A stretch of DNA of 64,000 nucleotides from Chrysogorgia sp. JL179-B06. Its lineage: Eukaryota; Cnidaria; Anthozoa; Scleralcyonacea; Chrysogorgiidae. Under the pieces are notes generated by a model that made no database searches, was not told where the DNA came from, and saw only the letters and a program-made list of their open reading frames with translations. Both the position numbers and the translations under genes were made by a program. The DNA lies in the NCBI GenBank assembly GCA_035772405.1, contig JAYKKM010000082.1, forward strand, positions 744,001-808,000, read 5' to 3'. This document shows, one piece after another, positions 1 through 10,291 of the stretch (position 1 is the stretch's first letter; every line of letters begins with the position of its first letter).

Positions 1-2350
1 AAATGCGAAAACATTTTCTGCTGGGTATTGGAAAACCCAACACACAGGCATTTGATTGATGCTGTTATGCAATTTGGGTATCCCAGTGTGTTTGTAACCA
101 TCAATACATATACCAATGGATTGAATATGCACAACGACTAACCGGTCGTGGACCAACTGAACTTGCTGGTTTTGAAACCATCCATATTGCCCACATGCTT
201 GAGCAAATAGTGTGGGGTTATGTGGATCCATGCCATACGATGTTGCGTACTTAGTTCAAAAACTTCAGCCTTCTGACCGCGATAGCTTACCATTAAACAA
301 AATAATCATTCTTTTAAATCTACGAATGGTGTTAAGAGTTTTTCTCTTTTTCATTTGGACGAGGCTTTTGCTACAAATTTAAGAGCCTACATCTACAAAT
401 TGATACCAACGTTACGATGTCGCATTGATGATGTCCAAACGACAAATGGAAACATGGTTTTAAAATATGTTACTTCATGTTTCCAAGTGGAAAGACACTT
501 ACAAAAACGATGCCTTGTATTCACTACATAGAACGCGCTACCAAGCGGCATATAAGAGAGATGGAACCTTGTGAACCAGAGATATGTTCTTGGACGAACA
601 GCTGAACAAAAGAGTATGTTGTTCCCATCAGCAAGCATTAGACACAAACAAAGTTCATGAGAAATACACGAAAAGACCCAATGCTATGGAACATATGTCG
701 TTCCTACAATGGCTAAGGCATGTCCATCACACCAAAGCCGATCTCGTTCCGTACAAAGCAGGAAATACGTTAGTTTCGGTAAAAATGGTATCGTCTCTTA
801 AAGACCTGTATTTTTTCCAATATTTACTAATGCATTTTCCCCATCGACAATCTTCCGAACAACAAACGGACGTTCCTCCAGTAACTTTTTTTTTCTGCTG
901 CTATTACAAAAATGCCAGATTTTTGGAGAGATGATGAACGTGTTAGGGCTTATTTTGAGATGCAGGGTAATAAGGAGTACAATGTAAATACTTGAAATGA
1001 AAGGCTATATCGCTAATCTGTGGGATACATTTTCGTTGTGGCAAAGGGAAGTTATAACAAACAACCAATTGTTTAACAATTAATTATGTCCTGTAGGTCC
1101 ATTTTCGAGCAAGTGATAGATAATGCCATGCATACTCGTGATGTTATATTACAATAATAATGATAATAATTACTTTGCAATGTCTGAGGATGACGACGAC
1201 GATGATACTGCTGAACATGACGTTCCCATAATAGAACAAGAAGAATTGGACATTGGTGTAAATAACGATTGGAGAAAATGTATATTGCGGAAAATCGAAC
1301 AATTGAAAAGTGCATTGAACAAAGTCGCAATATTTTAGTTGCAGCACCGACTGGAATATTGGCGGCCCGTTTCAAAAAATTATTCAGAGAATACATACAT
1401 ACAGATACTGTACAGCGCTTTTACATACCCTGTTGGCAAGGAACGACCAAAAGTAAATTGGATGATAAGTACATATGATATAGTTATTATCGACGAAATA
1501 TCTATGATATGTAAAACAATATTTGAATGAAACCCTAACCCTTGCTGGAGAGTTCAAAGTATACTAGATGATACAAGCATTTCAAACTAAACCATCAACA
1601 CAGAATCGTTGACCCTGTCTATGAACAATTTCTCAAACATATATGCCACTGGGCGCCATCTCAAACGCTAATTGATACAATGCAACAAGGCCAAATTGTG
1701 TGTCCAAATTCGGAACCGTCAGATGACGATATTCGGGAAGTTATTTTAAATAATACCGAGGCTACAGTATTAACAGTTTCAAGACGAGCTTCAGGACGCA
1801 TTAATAGTGTAGTTGTCGCAGCTATGTTTTAACAACAGGAACCACTAGCAGTTACACAATTTGACAATGACAAGGTTGGTGCAAATGTCTAAAAATATGA
1901 GGGTCATCACAAAATAAAAATAAAGAATTTTCTATAGCTAAACGGTCAGGAAGCGTTAGTCTATTTAATGGAAAATGTTACTATTTTATTTCATCTTCCT
2001 GACCAAAAAATAATGAATGTTTACCCTGTAACCTACATGAAAAACGATATCAATTTTACCTGCTATCCATTCATGCCATCTTACTCACCATGCTAATGTC
2101 TCAACGACAAACATTAAATAAAGTTATTCTTTGGTTTGATGGCGATAAAATTTCAGAAGGACTAGGTTATGTTGCACTGTCAAGAATAAGACGTCGCTCA
2201 GACCTCATTGTCGTCATGCCAATAAAAGAGGTGCGCGTAAATCCAGTGATCAGAAGATTTTGAATATTATACATCAGCGCTTGTTTTGAAATGCAGGGCA
2301 ATAACTAGTATTAGGTAAATACATTAGGTATTGTAAAAAGGCAATATTTA
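1..2350 (+). pseudogene. Decayed Helitron Rep C-terminus and PIF1 helicase (block A, copy 0)
   Basis: This is the remnant of a Helitron Rep-helicase gene, entering from before the window. Frames switch repeatedly. Around 661-860 the translation gives the Rep-helicase linker (MEHMSFLQWLRHVHH, then YKAGNTLVSVKM), which matches the linker of the better kept copy at 10298-10945. Around 1322-1530 it gives the helicase block after Walker A (LVAAPTGILAARFKK) and the Walker B-like IIDEISMI. From 1600 to 2260 the C-terminal helicase motifs follow, ending at a stop near 2263. The Walker A segment itself is missing. The same sequence recurs at about 19751, 26917 and 36125, and this copy diverges from them near 2351. 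It cannot make a functional protein. Confidence 0.8.
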
Positions 2351-3330
2351 TTAATACTTCACAGTGTAACCTCACATTCCGGTAACCTAGGCTTACTTCA
2401 CATCCATCGAAACTTGGCTAAACATGAAATTTTCGCATATATATGACTTTGACACTCATCTCTTTATATAGTTATTATAACTTTTCTGAACTTTTTTAAA
2501 TCAAACCGCCACTACTTACATTATGATTACGAGCACTCAGGGAGTACTCTCTTTAATTTTAACGTCAAACGACCGTATTCTTCCATACTTATGCGACCTC
2601 AAACATCACCCCACACACGCCAAGCCAAACTCCCATATTTAAATGGACCTATCTTCCACGACATTCACATCTGCCAATGAATTGTTATATTTCTCCATAC
2701 ACCAACTTACTGTTCACTTTCCACCAGATAAATTTTGTGCTCATCAGCAATAAAACGGAAATGACGTATAACCAAAATGTTGTCACACACCCAAAATCAA
2801 AATCAGCTGCAATTTATTCGAAAATTAAAAATCATTAAAATATTCCCATTTCACTATCAACAAAAAGCCGTTCTTTTGTGCATACCTAACCTACTCACCT
2901 ATCCTCAACTATAATTTCACAAAAACACATTAAAAATTCCAAAAGTTAAAGTGCTTCAAAGTACCACCCACAATGAAAAAAAAATGCATATTTTAACGCA
3001 CCTATCTCTCATAATATTCACACATGCCAATAAATTGTTATGTTTTCACACACACCAGCTCTGTCTTCACGTGCTACCATAAAAAAAATGTTTTCATCAC
3101 CAATATAACGGATATGACGTTTAACCAAAATGCACGTCAAAACACAAAATTAAAATTTCAATTTTTTTCCAAAATTGAAATGCATAAAAAATATTACCAT
3201 TTCTCCCTCCACAAAAACCCTTTCTGGCGTCCATACCTCACCTAGTCTCCTATCATAACCCAACATTTCACATCAATACATTAAAAAGTTAAAGTACTTC
3301 AAAATATCAGCCAAAATGAAAAAAGGGGCG
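2351..3330. repeat. AT-rich non-coding stretch with two diverged ~350-bp direct repeats
   Basis: No gene is visible. Positions 2641-2985 and 2998-3330 are diverged direct copies of one sequence. Both contain, in the same order, a block resembling 'cacatgccaataaattgttat', then 'ggatatgacgtttaacc', a run of A-rich sequence, 'tacctaacctactcacctatc', and 'aaagttaaagtgcttcaaa'. They may be the 3' part of a non-autonomous element or a LINE untranslated region. Confidence 0.55.
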
Positions 3331-3530
3331 TTCCCCTCCATCCTCATAATGAGTTAGGTCTCTCAGAGTATAGTATGTTTTAGTGATTATTTTAGATCTT
3401 AGTATTTTTATACCAAATTGTTTCTATTTATAGTAATTTGAGGGCTGCAAATTTTTCAGTTATAACTAACTGTTACGCATTTACCCTCTTGAAATAAAGT
3501 TCTTACATTACATTACATTACATTACAAAT
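3331..3530 (+). mobile_element. 3' end of a truncated CR1/L2-like LINE
   Basis: The stretch ends with AATAAA at 3493-3498, followed by four to five tandem copies of a pentanucleotide (ACATT) at 3503-3526. A polyadenylation signal directly followed by a short tandem repeat is the usual 3' terminus of CR1/L2-like non-LTR retrotransposons. No coding sequence of the element remains, so this is a 5'-truncated insertion. The left boundary is approximate. Confidence 0.5.
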
Positions 3531-3609
3531 AAGCGAATGAATGCTTCTTTCCCGCATTCTCACAAAACTTCACCTTATTCACTATTACCACATGCTCTTC
3601 AATTCAAGT

Positions 3610-5153
3610 CAAGGACGGAATTTCAGATTTTTCTCTGGGGGGGTGCCCAAAATTCAGGGGGGTCACAGGGATGAGACTGTGCGAGGATATGCTCCCCGGA
3701 AATTTTTTGATTTTGAACTCCGAAACGCGTTTTCCTGCATTTTGGGGTTGTGTTTTACCTCGAGTTTTACAATAAAATATTATGATCATTAACAACATCA
3801 TTTTGATCTATCATTCTATCTTCAGTTTCTTAGCCAATTTCAGAGTATTGAAGCTCCTTTTTGTAGTTTGATTCAACAAAATGAGGCAAATCACTATATA
3901 ATGGCACATGGCCACATGCGCACTGTAATAAAGTCGTGCACAAATAAAGAAACTTCTTTAATAAGACCATAATTCATAAACGTACATGTAGGTTAAACAA
4001 TGAAACAGGAACTAAAGGAACATTACATGATAACAAATTTACAATATTTACAACCAATCTAAACCTTTATTCTTCTGTTTGACTTTGCAGCCCAATTGTC
4101 TATCAAAACTTCTACATCCAGTTCACTGGCCAGATCCTTGTTGAGAGATATACACAATAAATCCCCTAAACGGTTTGCTGTGGTTCTGGATCGTAGTTTC
4201 GAGCATACTCTGTTCATTCCAGAGAATGATCTTTCAACAGTTGCCGTTGTTGTAGCAATAGTGTTTTTCAGAGTTATCAACTTCATTAAGTTTTCAGATC
4301 TCTTCTCACTGAGTGGGAGCCCCATTCTAAAATCCATTTTTGCCCTAGAAATCTCAATCACCAATATCGAGCGATTTACATTTAGACAGTCAAAATGGTC
4401 AATCAAATAGTCCAAGGCTTCAATGTCCAGGTAGTTTTCTTTTGAGGCATCTAGGGCTTCAAGGGCCTTCATTATCTCAATGTTCTTTTCTTCAAAACGT
4501 ACCCTGAACTCTTCTTTGATTTTTTGCTTCATGTAGCTATTCAGGTCTTTGATCGTTTTCTCTATTCTACTGACAGCATTATTTGCAGCAGCTGAGCGGG
4601 TTGCATGTATTGGGAGTTCCAACTCCAAGTTGAACGGAATCCCAATCTTTTCAGAGTAGATGCTTGCTTCTGTACGTAACTTGTCATCATCTATTGTAGA
4701 AATGGATTGCTTCACTCTTTCAATCTCATACTGCACATCAGTCCAGTTTATTTCTTCGATATGCTTTGCTTTTTTCTTGAAAAAAGCTCCATGAGTACTT
4801 TGTTTTCTCTTTTTTTCCATTCTAGGATTTCTTTATAATCGGCATTAATCGCACGAGCGTAAAGAACATTGTAATGTATAAGCACCAGCACCAGAGTGTA
4901 AAGAACATAAGCGCTGGAGCGTAAAGAACATTATGAGCGGCTGAGCGCTAAAGCGTAACCCGTAAAATTATGTTTTTCTCTAAAGAGAGCGTGCACACGA
5001 AGTCTATGACCTTATTTCGATCATATTATTGTCATTTAATTCAATGAGCATTTACTTTTTTGGGGGGGAGCAAATTTCTCTAGGGGGGGGTGGGAAAAGT
5101 TCCTGGGGGGTGCAAAATATTTTTGGGGTGCGCACCCAGAAAATCCGTCCTTG
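3610..5153 (-). mobile_element. hAT transposon, internally deleted, with 8-bp target duplication
   Basis: The element is bounded by the inverted termini CAAGGACGG (3610-3618) and CCGTCCTTG (5145-5153). It is flanked by the direct repeat ATTCAAGT at 3602-3609 and 5154-5161. An 8-bp target duplication with CA...TG ends is diagnostic of the hAT superfamily. The 1544-bp body carries only a C-terminal transposase piece on the minus strand. G-rich runs lie just inside both ends, as in many hAT elements. It is a deletion derivative, which could only move if a full-length relative supplied transposase. Confidence 0.85.
4059..4820 (-). pseudogene. hAT transposase fragment with C-terminal dimerisation domain
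   Basis: The 253-residue open frame lies inside the hAT element. Its last ~70 residues hold the hAT dimerisation signature: TTTATVERSFSGMNRVCSKLR followed by an LR-S-R-T-x-x-RLGDLL block, typical of ZMYM/TTF-type hAT transposases. The first ~20 residues (MEKKRKQSTHGAFFKKK) look like the start of a full-length hAT protein. This suggests a deletion has joined the N-terminus to the C-terminal domain, removing the zinc finger, most of the RNase H-like core and the first catalytic acidic residues. Full-length relatives are usually 600 to 800 residues. The remaining protein could bind or dimerise with transposase but not catalyse transposition. Confidence 0.8.
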
Positions 5154-5161
5154 ATTCAAGT

Positions 5162-5439
5162 TCTCGTGAAATCCCACGACAAATACATCCAATTTTTGTT
5201 TTTTGTACATTAACGTTATTTTCAACCACACGGGCGCCCGCACGTTCCCACGCAAACGCACTTTCCCAAATTTTACCAAAAACCTACTACAAACGTATAG
5301 CACAAAAATGCAAACACTCTATCCTCAAAATAACTTCTACATTAACCATACTAACATGCACAACATTGTCGCACAATAACCCAAATACACGGAATTCTCC
5401 ATGTCTATGGAATCCCACAATATGTCCAACGCCACCAAT
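5162..5439. repeat. Non-coding DNA, its right half duplicated near 7850
   Basis: No gene is seen. From about 5332 the sequence matches 7850-7988 with scattered substitutions (for example the block starting 'acattaaccatactaacatg'), on the same strand. The duplicate lies between the accessory gene and the Rep gene of Helitron H1, so this stretch is probably a second copy of H1-related non-coding sequence. Confidence 0.55.
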
Positions 5440-5721
5440 CGCATATATTGCCAAACTGATATCCTACAGTAAAACTTACTTTCATTGGACGTTCAGTTTA
5501 ATCGTATATGTTGTGTACAGCAATGTTCTGACGCATATATTGCCAAACTGATATCCTACAGTAAAACTTAGTTTCATTCGACGTTCAGTTTGATCGTAAT
5601 ATATGTTGTGTACAGCAATGTTGTGACGCATATATTGCCAAACTGATATCCTACAGTAAAACTTACTTCATTCGACGTTCAGTTTGATCGTAATATATGT
5701 TGTGTACAGCAATGTTGTGAC
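5440..5721. repeat. Three-copy tandem repeat, period 92-95 bp
   Basis: The block beginning CGCATATATTGCCAAACTG occurs at 5440, 5532 and 5627. Each copy includes 'atatcctacagtaaaactta', 'acgttcagttt' and 'tgttgtgtacagcaatgtt'. The third copy is interrupted at its end by the hAT MITE inserted at 5722. No coding capacity is evident. Confidence 0.85.
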
Positions 5722-5848
5722 CAAGGGCGTCAATCCTGGGGGGGATGTATCCCCCCCACTTTTTGGCCAATGTATGATTATCCCCTTCCGACTTTCCGCA
5801 AACGATGCAGTCATCCCCCCCACTTTCAGACACGGATTTTCGCGCTTG
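5722..5848. mobile_element. 127-bp hAT-type MITE
   Basis: The 8-bp direct repeat GTTGTGAC is at 5714-5721 and 5849-5856. It encloses a short element whose ends (CAAGGGCG and CGCGCTTG) are inverted repeats matching at 7 of 8 positions. Inside are runs of G and C, as in other hAT non-autonomous elements. The ends resemble those of the hAT element at 3610 (both begin CAAGG), but are not identical. Confidence 0.75.
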
Positions 5849-6033
5849 GTTGTGACAACGTTAATTATGTGTTCCGTTAGCTGCCTTCTATATACGCATT
5901 GTAATGAGGTTGTGCCACAACCTTGCCACAACATTAAAATACCTTGTAATAATATATTGCCTAGCGATTCGCTAACGTGCAAAATGCAAACCGAATCCAC
6001 CTTGAAATGTCGACGTTGCTAGAAGTGAATTCG

Positions 6034-6480
6034 AGAATTCACATATTTTCTGTCGAAACCTCTCCGGTAGCTGTTAACCGCTACTAATAGTTCTTTTCAG
6101 AGCTTAGAAGCTATTGCTATTTATTTCGTGCATTATATTTGCGTACCTATTAATTTGGCGTAGCCGTAGTTGGCGAGTCACTAGTTATTCTGCAAACTTT
6201 TTACGGTTTGTTTTTCAGTAGCTATTAATTTGGCGTAGCCATAGTTGGCGAGTCACTAGTTATTTTAATATCTTTTTTCGCGTAGCTATTAATTTGGCGT
6301 AGCCATAGTTGGCGAGTCACTAGTTATTTTAATATCTTTTTTCGCGTAGCTATTAATTTGGCGTAGCCATAGTTGGCGAGTCACTAGTTATTATACTATC
6401 TTTATAGTTAGTCTACAAACCTTTTACGGTTCCACAAACGTTTTAATATATACTTATTCCACAAACGTTTTATAAACTGA
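6034..6480 (+). promoter_or_regulatory. Leader repeat in front of H1 ORF1
   Basis: The unit containing TTAATTTGGCGTAGCC and 'agttggcgagtcactagtta' is repeated at about 6149, 6224, 6288 and 6352, with spacings of 75, 64 and 64 bp. The whole leader, including the block 'cgaaacctctccg...agctgttaacc', recurs at 8089-8430 directly upstream of the Rep gene. A shared leader in front of both genes of one element suggests promoter or 5' untranslated function. No TATA box or initiator could be assigned with confidence. Confidence 0.6.
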
Positions 6481-6483
6481 GAT

Positions 6484-7550
6484 ATGAGTTTCCACGCAAA
6501 AAAACAATTATTTTCACCGGCGAACAATTCCCCATCAAAAGGGGTCAAATATTTTGACCACTTTCCTAAAAAATTTTTAAAGCCGTATGGAGGCATGAGT
6601 GAAACCTTAACAGAAGAGACCATCTTGAAAAGGCTGCAGCCCTTCTCTTGCGAATTTCTCAGGCGTCCAAATGTGGCTTTCTCTGAGCTGTCTGAGACAA
6701 CTGAACAAACGCTCCAGTGTCTCCAGAATATGAACAATCAGTTGTTAGAACCTGAAAAGATGCAAAAGCTCATTGACTTACTGGCTCCGCTAAACCAGGC
6801 ATTTGCCCCATTAAATACCAAAAGTGAGAAACGCACTGCCACAAAACTGGAAATGAAGAACGCTGTCAAATGCTTTTTGCAACCTAATGCAAAGTTAGAT
6901 AAACTAATGGACAGTGCCTATATTACAGGTTCCAATTTGTTCACTTTGGCCACACAATACAATGTGACGAAAACGCTGCTGCAAAACCCAGAGCGTTATG
7001 CGGCGTTAGTGCAGGCGACCGAAACATCGGACGCAGACTTCAAAAAAGAAAAATCCATGAAGCAAATGAAGTCATTTCTTCTTAATAGTAGTTGTGGGGG
7101 GAAAGAATCGCCGTCTCTTAAAGAACATGCATTCGATAGTTCTGACGGAGAACAAACGAAAGCGAAGTCACCACGACGTCTCCACACAAAATCTGTTGCG
7201 AAATTAAATAAGCCGGTTGCGAAACGCAGTACAGTCCCCTTATCAGACTCCGATGACAGTACTCAATCAAGTGAAAGCAAATCCTCTGAAGCCACTATAA
7301 ATACATCTAACAGCAGTTCTGACAATCAGACAATGATACTGTGCAGATGAAGCCAAAAAAAGGCCTTGCCTTGATAGCGGAAGACGAGGACACCGACACT
7401 ATCAATGACACTAAGTCAAAGAAACCCAAAAAAAATAAAAATGAATCTGCCAAAACTAATGGGGAGGAACAAAACCCTTCTTCCCAACATGAGATAGCTT
7501 CGAACAATAAACACGGAAAAGGAAAGCCAAAAAATAAAAATAAGACTTAA
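6484..7550 (+). CDS. Helitron accessory protein ORF1 (HFP/PYG family), one frameshift
   Basis: I do not recognise this protein. The first frame (6484-7350, 288 residues) starts MSFHAKKQ. It holds the signature HFPKKFLKPYG at residues 26-36, an RRPNVAFSEL block near residue 60, and a central helical domain ending in LLQNPERYAAL. A Ser/Asp-rich tail follows. A one-base change near 7330 moves the frame; the next 200 bases (to 7550) encode an acidic then Lys-rich tail (KKPKKNKN). The same architecture recurs in three other diverged copies (25893-26450, 41616-42540/49485-50540 and 44152-44850/52214-52920), so the gene was under selection. It lies upstream of Rep with its own leader. Nuclear DNA or RNA binding is possible from the charge pattern, but there is no direct evidence. 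Confidence 0.7.
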
Positions 7551-7600
7551 AACTTTCTTGGTTTTTCGGTTACTTCTAGTCTTAGCTTTTTACGACCACA

Positions 7601-7603
7601 CAC

Positions 7604-7637
<34 letters not shown>

Positions 7638-7638
7638 C

Positions 7639-7692
<54 letters not shown>
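7601..7692. repeat. (TA)n microsatellite
   Basis: About 90 bp of TA dinucleotides, interrupted by occasional C, lie between ORF1 and Rep of Helitron H1. Tyr/Ile-rich open frames across it on both strands are artefacts of the repeat. Confidence 0.95.
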
Positions 7693-7694
<2 letters not shown>

Positions 7695-8088
7695 TCCACA
7701 AACGTTTTACGGGTCCTTTTATAAACAGCGATATGAGTTTGCACGCCATGCGCGGATTTCGGATTTTCGCGCATGCGCACAAAAAAAAATGCGATCAAGG
7801 TATGCCAGAACAATGGAAACAGTCTATGCCAAAAATAACTTAAACATTAGCCTACATTAACCATACTAACATGGACAACATTGTCGCACAATAACCAAAA
7901 CACACGGAATTGTCCATGTCTATTCAATCCCACAATATGTGCAACGCGACCAACCGCATATATTCCCAAACTGATATCCTCCAAGTATGCCGACTGTTCG
8001 AAGCAGTTAACATCGGTGACTCTTGTGGATCCATGCTGAGACGTGCTACGCTCTAACACAAGATAACTATCTACAAGTGAATTCGACT
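7693..8088. repeat. Spacer between H1 ORF1 and Rep, with two duplicated blocks
   Basis: The first ~50 bp ('attccacaaacgttttac...gatatgagttt') repeat 6450-6500 at the start of ORF1, including the ATGAGTTT start context. Positions 7850-7988 repeat 5332-5478. The spacer therefore looks like a second, coding-less copy of the ORF1 upstream region. No gene is seen in it. Confidence 0.55.
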
Positions 8089-8430
8089 TTTTCACATATT
8101 TTCCTTCGAAACCTCTCCGCTAGCTGTTAACCCTTTAATAGTTCTTTTCAGAGCTTAGCAGCTATTCCAATTTATTTCGTGCATTTTTTCCGCTTAGCTT
8201 TTAATTTGACGTAGCCATAGTTGGCGAGTCACTAGTTCTTTTAATATCTTTATAGTTAGTCTGCAAACCTTTTACGGTTTGTTTTTCGGTAGCTATTAAT
8301 TTGGCGTAGCCCATAGTTGGTGAGTCACTAGTTCTTTTACTATCTTTATAGTTAGTCTACAAACCTTTTACGGTTTGTTTTTCGGTTACTGCTAATACGC
8401 TTACGCGTTCTTTGCACAACTTACGAGCTT
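8089..8430 (+). promoter_or_regulatory. Leader repeat in front of H1 Rep
   Basis: This is a diverged copy of 6034-6480. It holds the same 'cgaaacctctccgctagctgttaacc' block and two copies of the GGCGTAGCC...GGCGAGTCACTAGT unit (about 8200 and 8295), each followed by 'ctttatagttagtct.caaaccttttacgg'. It ends about 45 bp before the Rep start codon. Its position matches that of the first leader relative to ORF1. Confidence 0.6.
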
Positions 8431-8475
8431 GTTTTTTGTATTTATTTGGTGTCATTATACTATTTCCATAACATC

Positions 8476-9078
8476 ATGCCGACACGTTGGAGTGAAAGTG
8501 CAGCTGAGAAATTTTGGAAAGACAGGCAATGTCACGTTGTCACAGTAGATGACACACGACCAGAAAGGAAACGAAAACTAGCTTTAGAACAAACAAAACG
8601 AGTGGAAATTGAAGCTAGCGAAAAACAACAATTTGTTGAGCAGAATGAAAATGTACTTCAGCCAACCAGACATGCAACAATTGAACATGCATTGACCGCG
8701 GATAATTTGCAATTTTGGTCGCACTACTCTTCTTGGAGTTATTGCGACAAATGTTCCAGTGTGCAGAGAGAAAAACTGTTACCAAGGTATATAAATAGAC
8801 CGCCTAACAAAAATATTAATACATGTCCATGCTCTAAAGAACGGTATATCGTCCCTTCATTTGCGCTAATACCCGATTCGCTAAAAAATCTCACGTTTCT
8901 TGATATCTGCTGTTTGCGTCCTTGTAATCTGCACTATGGCGATTACAAAAAAATGGAACATGGATACCAACAAAAAAATGGCATGTCCCACGCAACGTGG
9001 AAATCGATGTCTGTGGAGGACGCTATCGATGCGTTAAACGATGACAATGCGAGATGTCGGTTGCAGGAAAGCGTATGA
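8476..9078 (+). CDS. Helitron H1 Rep, N-terminal zinc-binding region
   Basis: The start ATG is chosen at 8476 because 'cataacatcATGCCGACAC' is conserved in the decayed copies at about 15525 and 23600. The region has an N-terminal basic helix, then YCDKC-x-x-V and CPCSKERYIVPS, a CxxC...CxC cysteine set expected to bind zinc, as in the N-termini of Helitron Rep proteins. It ends in HYGDYKKMEHGYQQKNGMSH, also conserved at 19440-19500 and, more loosely, in H2. A one-base shift near 9060 moves the frame into the next segment. In an intact gene this region would help recognise transposon ends. Confidence 0.8.
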   Translation: MPTRWSESAAEKFWKDRQCHVVTVDDTRPERKRKLALEQTKRVEIEASEKQQFVEQNENVLQPTRHATIEHALTADNLQFWSHYSSWSYCDKCSSVQREKLLPRYINRPPNKNINTCPCSKERYIVPSFALIPDSLKNLTFLDICCLRPCNLHYGDYKKMEHGYQQKNGMSHATWKSMSVEDAIDALNDDNARCRLQESV

Positions 9079-10291
9079 CTATTTGATAAATTCCGAAAAC
9101 ACTTCATACAAAATATTTATTACAAAACACTTACACCATCTCTCTAATAATAATAACAAACCTTTAAACATTTATGATTATAGTCAAAGAGAAGGCATAG
9201 AGTGTTGTCTTTGGCCGAACCTGTATCCTTACACTACCTGGTGCGAATCGACTCTGAAAGGAAACGAGAGCCGGTTAAGTGCAAAGATCGCTTTCCTCAC
9301 GAAAGTATTTTCGGACATCGTTGATTATGCTTTGTATTACGAATTAATACAATTTCACTATGACATGTGGATATTTAGAACTATCACTGGAGCTATAAGT
9401 TCCGCAAGACGAATGCGATGCTCGCCAGTGCGTGCTCTTGATGCCAAGACATTTTCAACCGGTTATTGGAAGACTAAACATAGATTACTGATTGATGCGA
9501 TAGACCAGTTTGGTTACCCAAACGTCTTCGTCACCATCAATCCGTATGAATGGACTTTTCCTTTTCCACAGTGGCTTAACAACATTCGAAGTATGACTGG
9601 AAATGGCCCAACTTGTTTACCAGCATATGAAACAATCCATATTGCGCACGTTCTTGAACAAATCGTTCGTGGATATCTGTGTGGGTCAAATACGGCTAGT
9701 TGGACGCATCATGTTTTCAGCTATGAAAATAGGAAAGGGCAATGTAATATCAATACTTATTATTATCGCTTCGAATTTCAGCAGAGAGGTACTGTCCATT
9801 TGCACCTGCTTGTTTGGCTGAAAAATATTACCAAAATACAACATACACTTATCCGCGCAGACATACCATACGAAGACGCCAATGTAGCTTTTCTTGTTAA
9901 AAAACTCCAACCATCTGACCGCGATAGTTTACCTTTAAATAATAATCCTACATGCTTTGATACCACACACCAACCAACGACTTTATCTCTTTATCATCCG
10001 AACGAAGCATTTGCTCTCAACTTGCGAGCTTACATTTATACTCTTTTGCCAACGTTAGCATGCAGGATGGATTTCCAGGTAACCGATGGAAAGGCCATGA
10101 TTTTAAGATATGTCACATCATATGTGTTCAAATGGAAAGATGCATATTCAAATGATGCTCTCTATTCCACACACACAACGCCATATCAAGCGGCATACAG
10201 ACATTTGAGAGACATGCAACCTTGTGAACCTGAAATGTGGTTTCAAATGACAGCCATGAAATGTTGTTGGTCTAACAGTCGCACAAAATAA
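9041..10291 (+). CDS. Helitron H1 Rep, HUH nuclease core, stopped by TAA
   Basis: This is the rolling-circle nuclease. The 416-residue frame contains EGIECCLWPNLYPYTTWCES, the FGYPNVFVTINPYEWTFPF block and the HUH metal-binding motif HLH within QQRGTVHLHLLVW (codons 9797-9805). The paired tyrosines of RYVTSYVFKW (codons at 10109 and 10121) fit the Y2 nucleophiles that cleave and rejoin single-stranded DNA. The frame ends at TAA 10289-10291, a single in-frame stop where H2 reads on (SKTKRYTVPL). Translation resumes in the same frame at 10292. Metal ligands and both tyrosines remain, so only the stop and the frame breaks inactivate the gene. Confidence 0.85.
   Translation: MTMRDVGCRKAYDYLINSENTSYKIFITKHLHHLSNNNNKPLNIYDYSQREGIECCLWPNLYPYTTWCESTLKGNESRLSAKIAFLTKVFSDIVDYALYYELIQFHYDMWIFRTITGAISSARRMRCSPVRALDAKTFSTGYWKTKHRLLIDAIDQFGYPNVFVTINPYEWTFPFPQWLNNIRSMTGNGPTCLPAYETIHIAHVLEQIVRGYLCGSNTASWTHHVFSYENRKGQCNINTYYYRFEFQQRGTVHLHLLVWLKNITKIQHTLIRADIPYEDANVAFLVKKLQPSDRDSLPLNNNPTCFDTTHQPTTLSLYHPNEAFALNLRAYIYTLLPTLACRMDFQVTDGKAMILRYVTSYVFKWKDAYSNDALYSTHTTPYQAAYRHLRDMQPCEPEMWFQMTAMKCCWSNSRTK

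Noticed and set aside
5440..6420. CRISPR-like array
   Set aside because: The repeats are 64 to 95 bp tandem units with no unique spacers, in a eukaryotic transposon.
7547..7860. Tyr/Ile-rich open frames on both strands
   Set aside because: They are translations of the TA microsatellite and have no homologue or start context.
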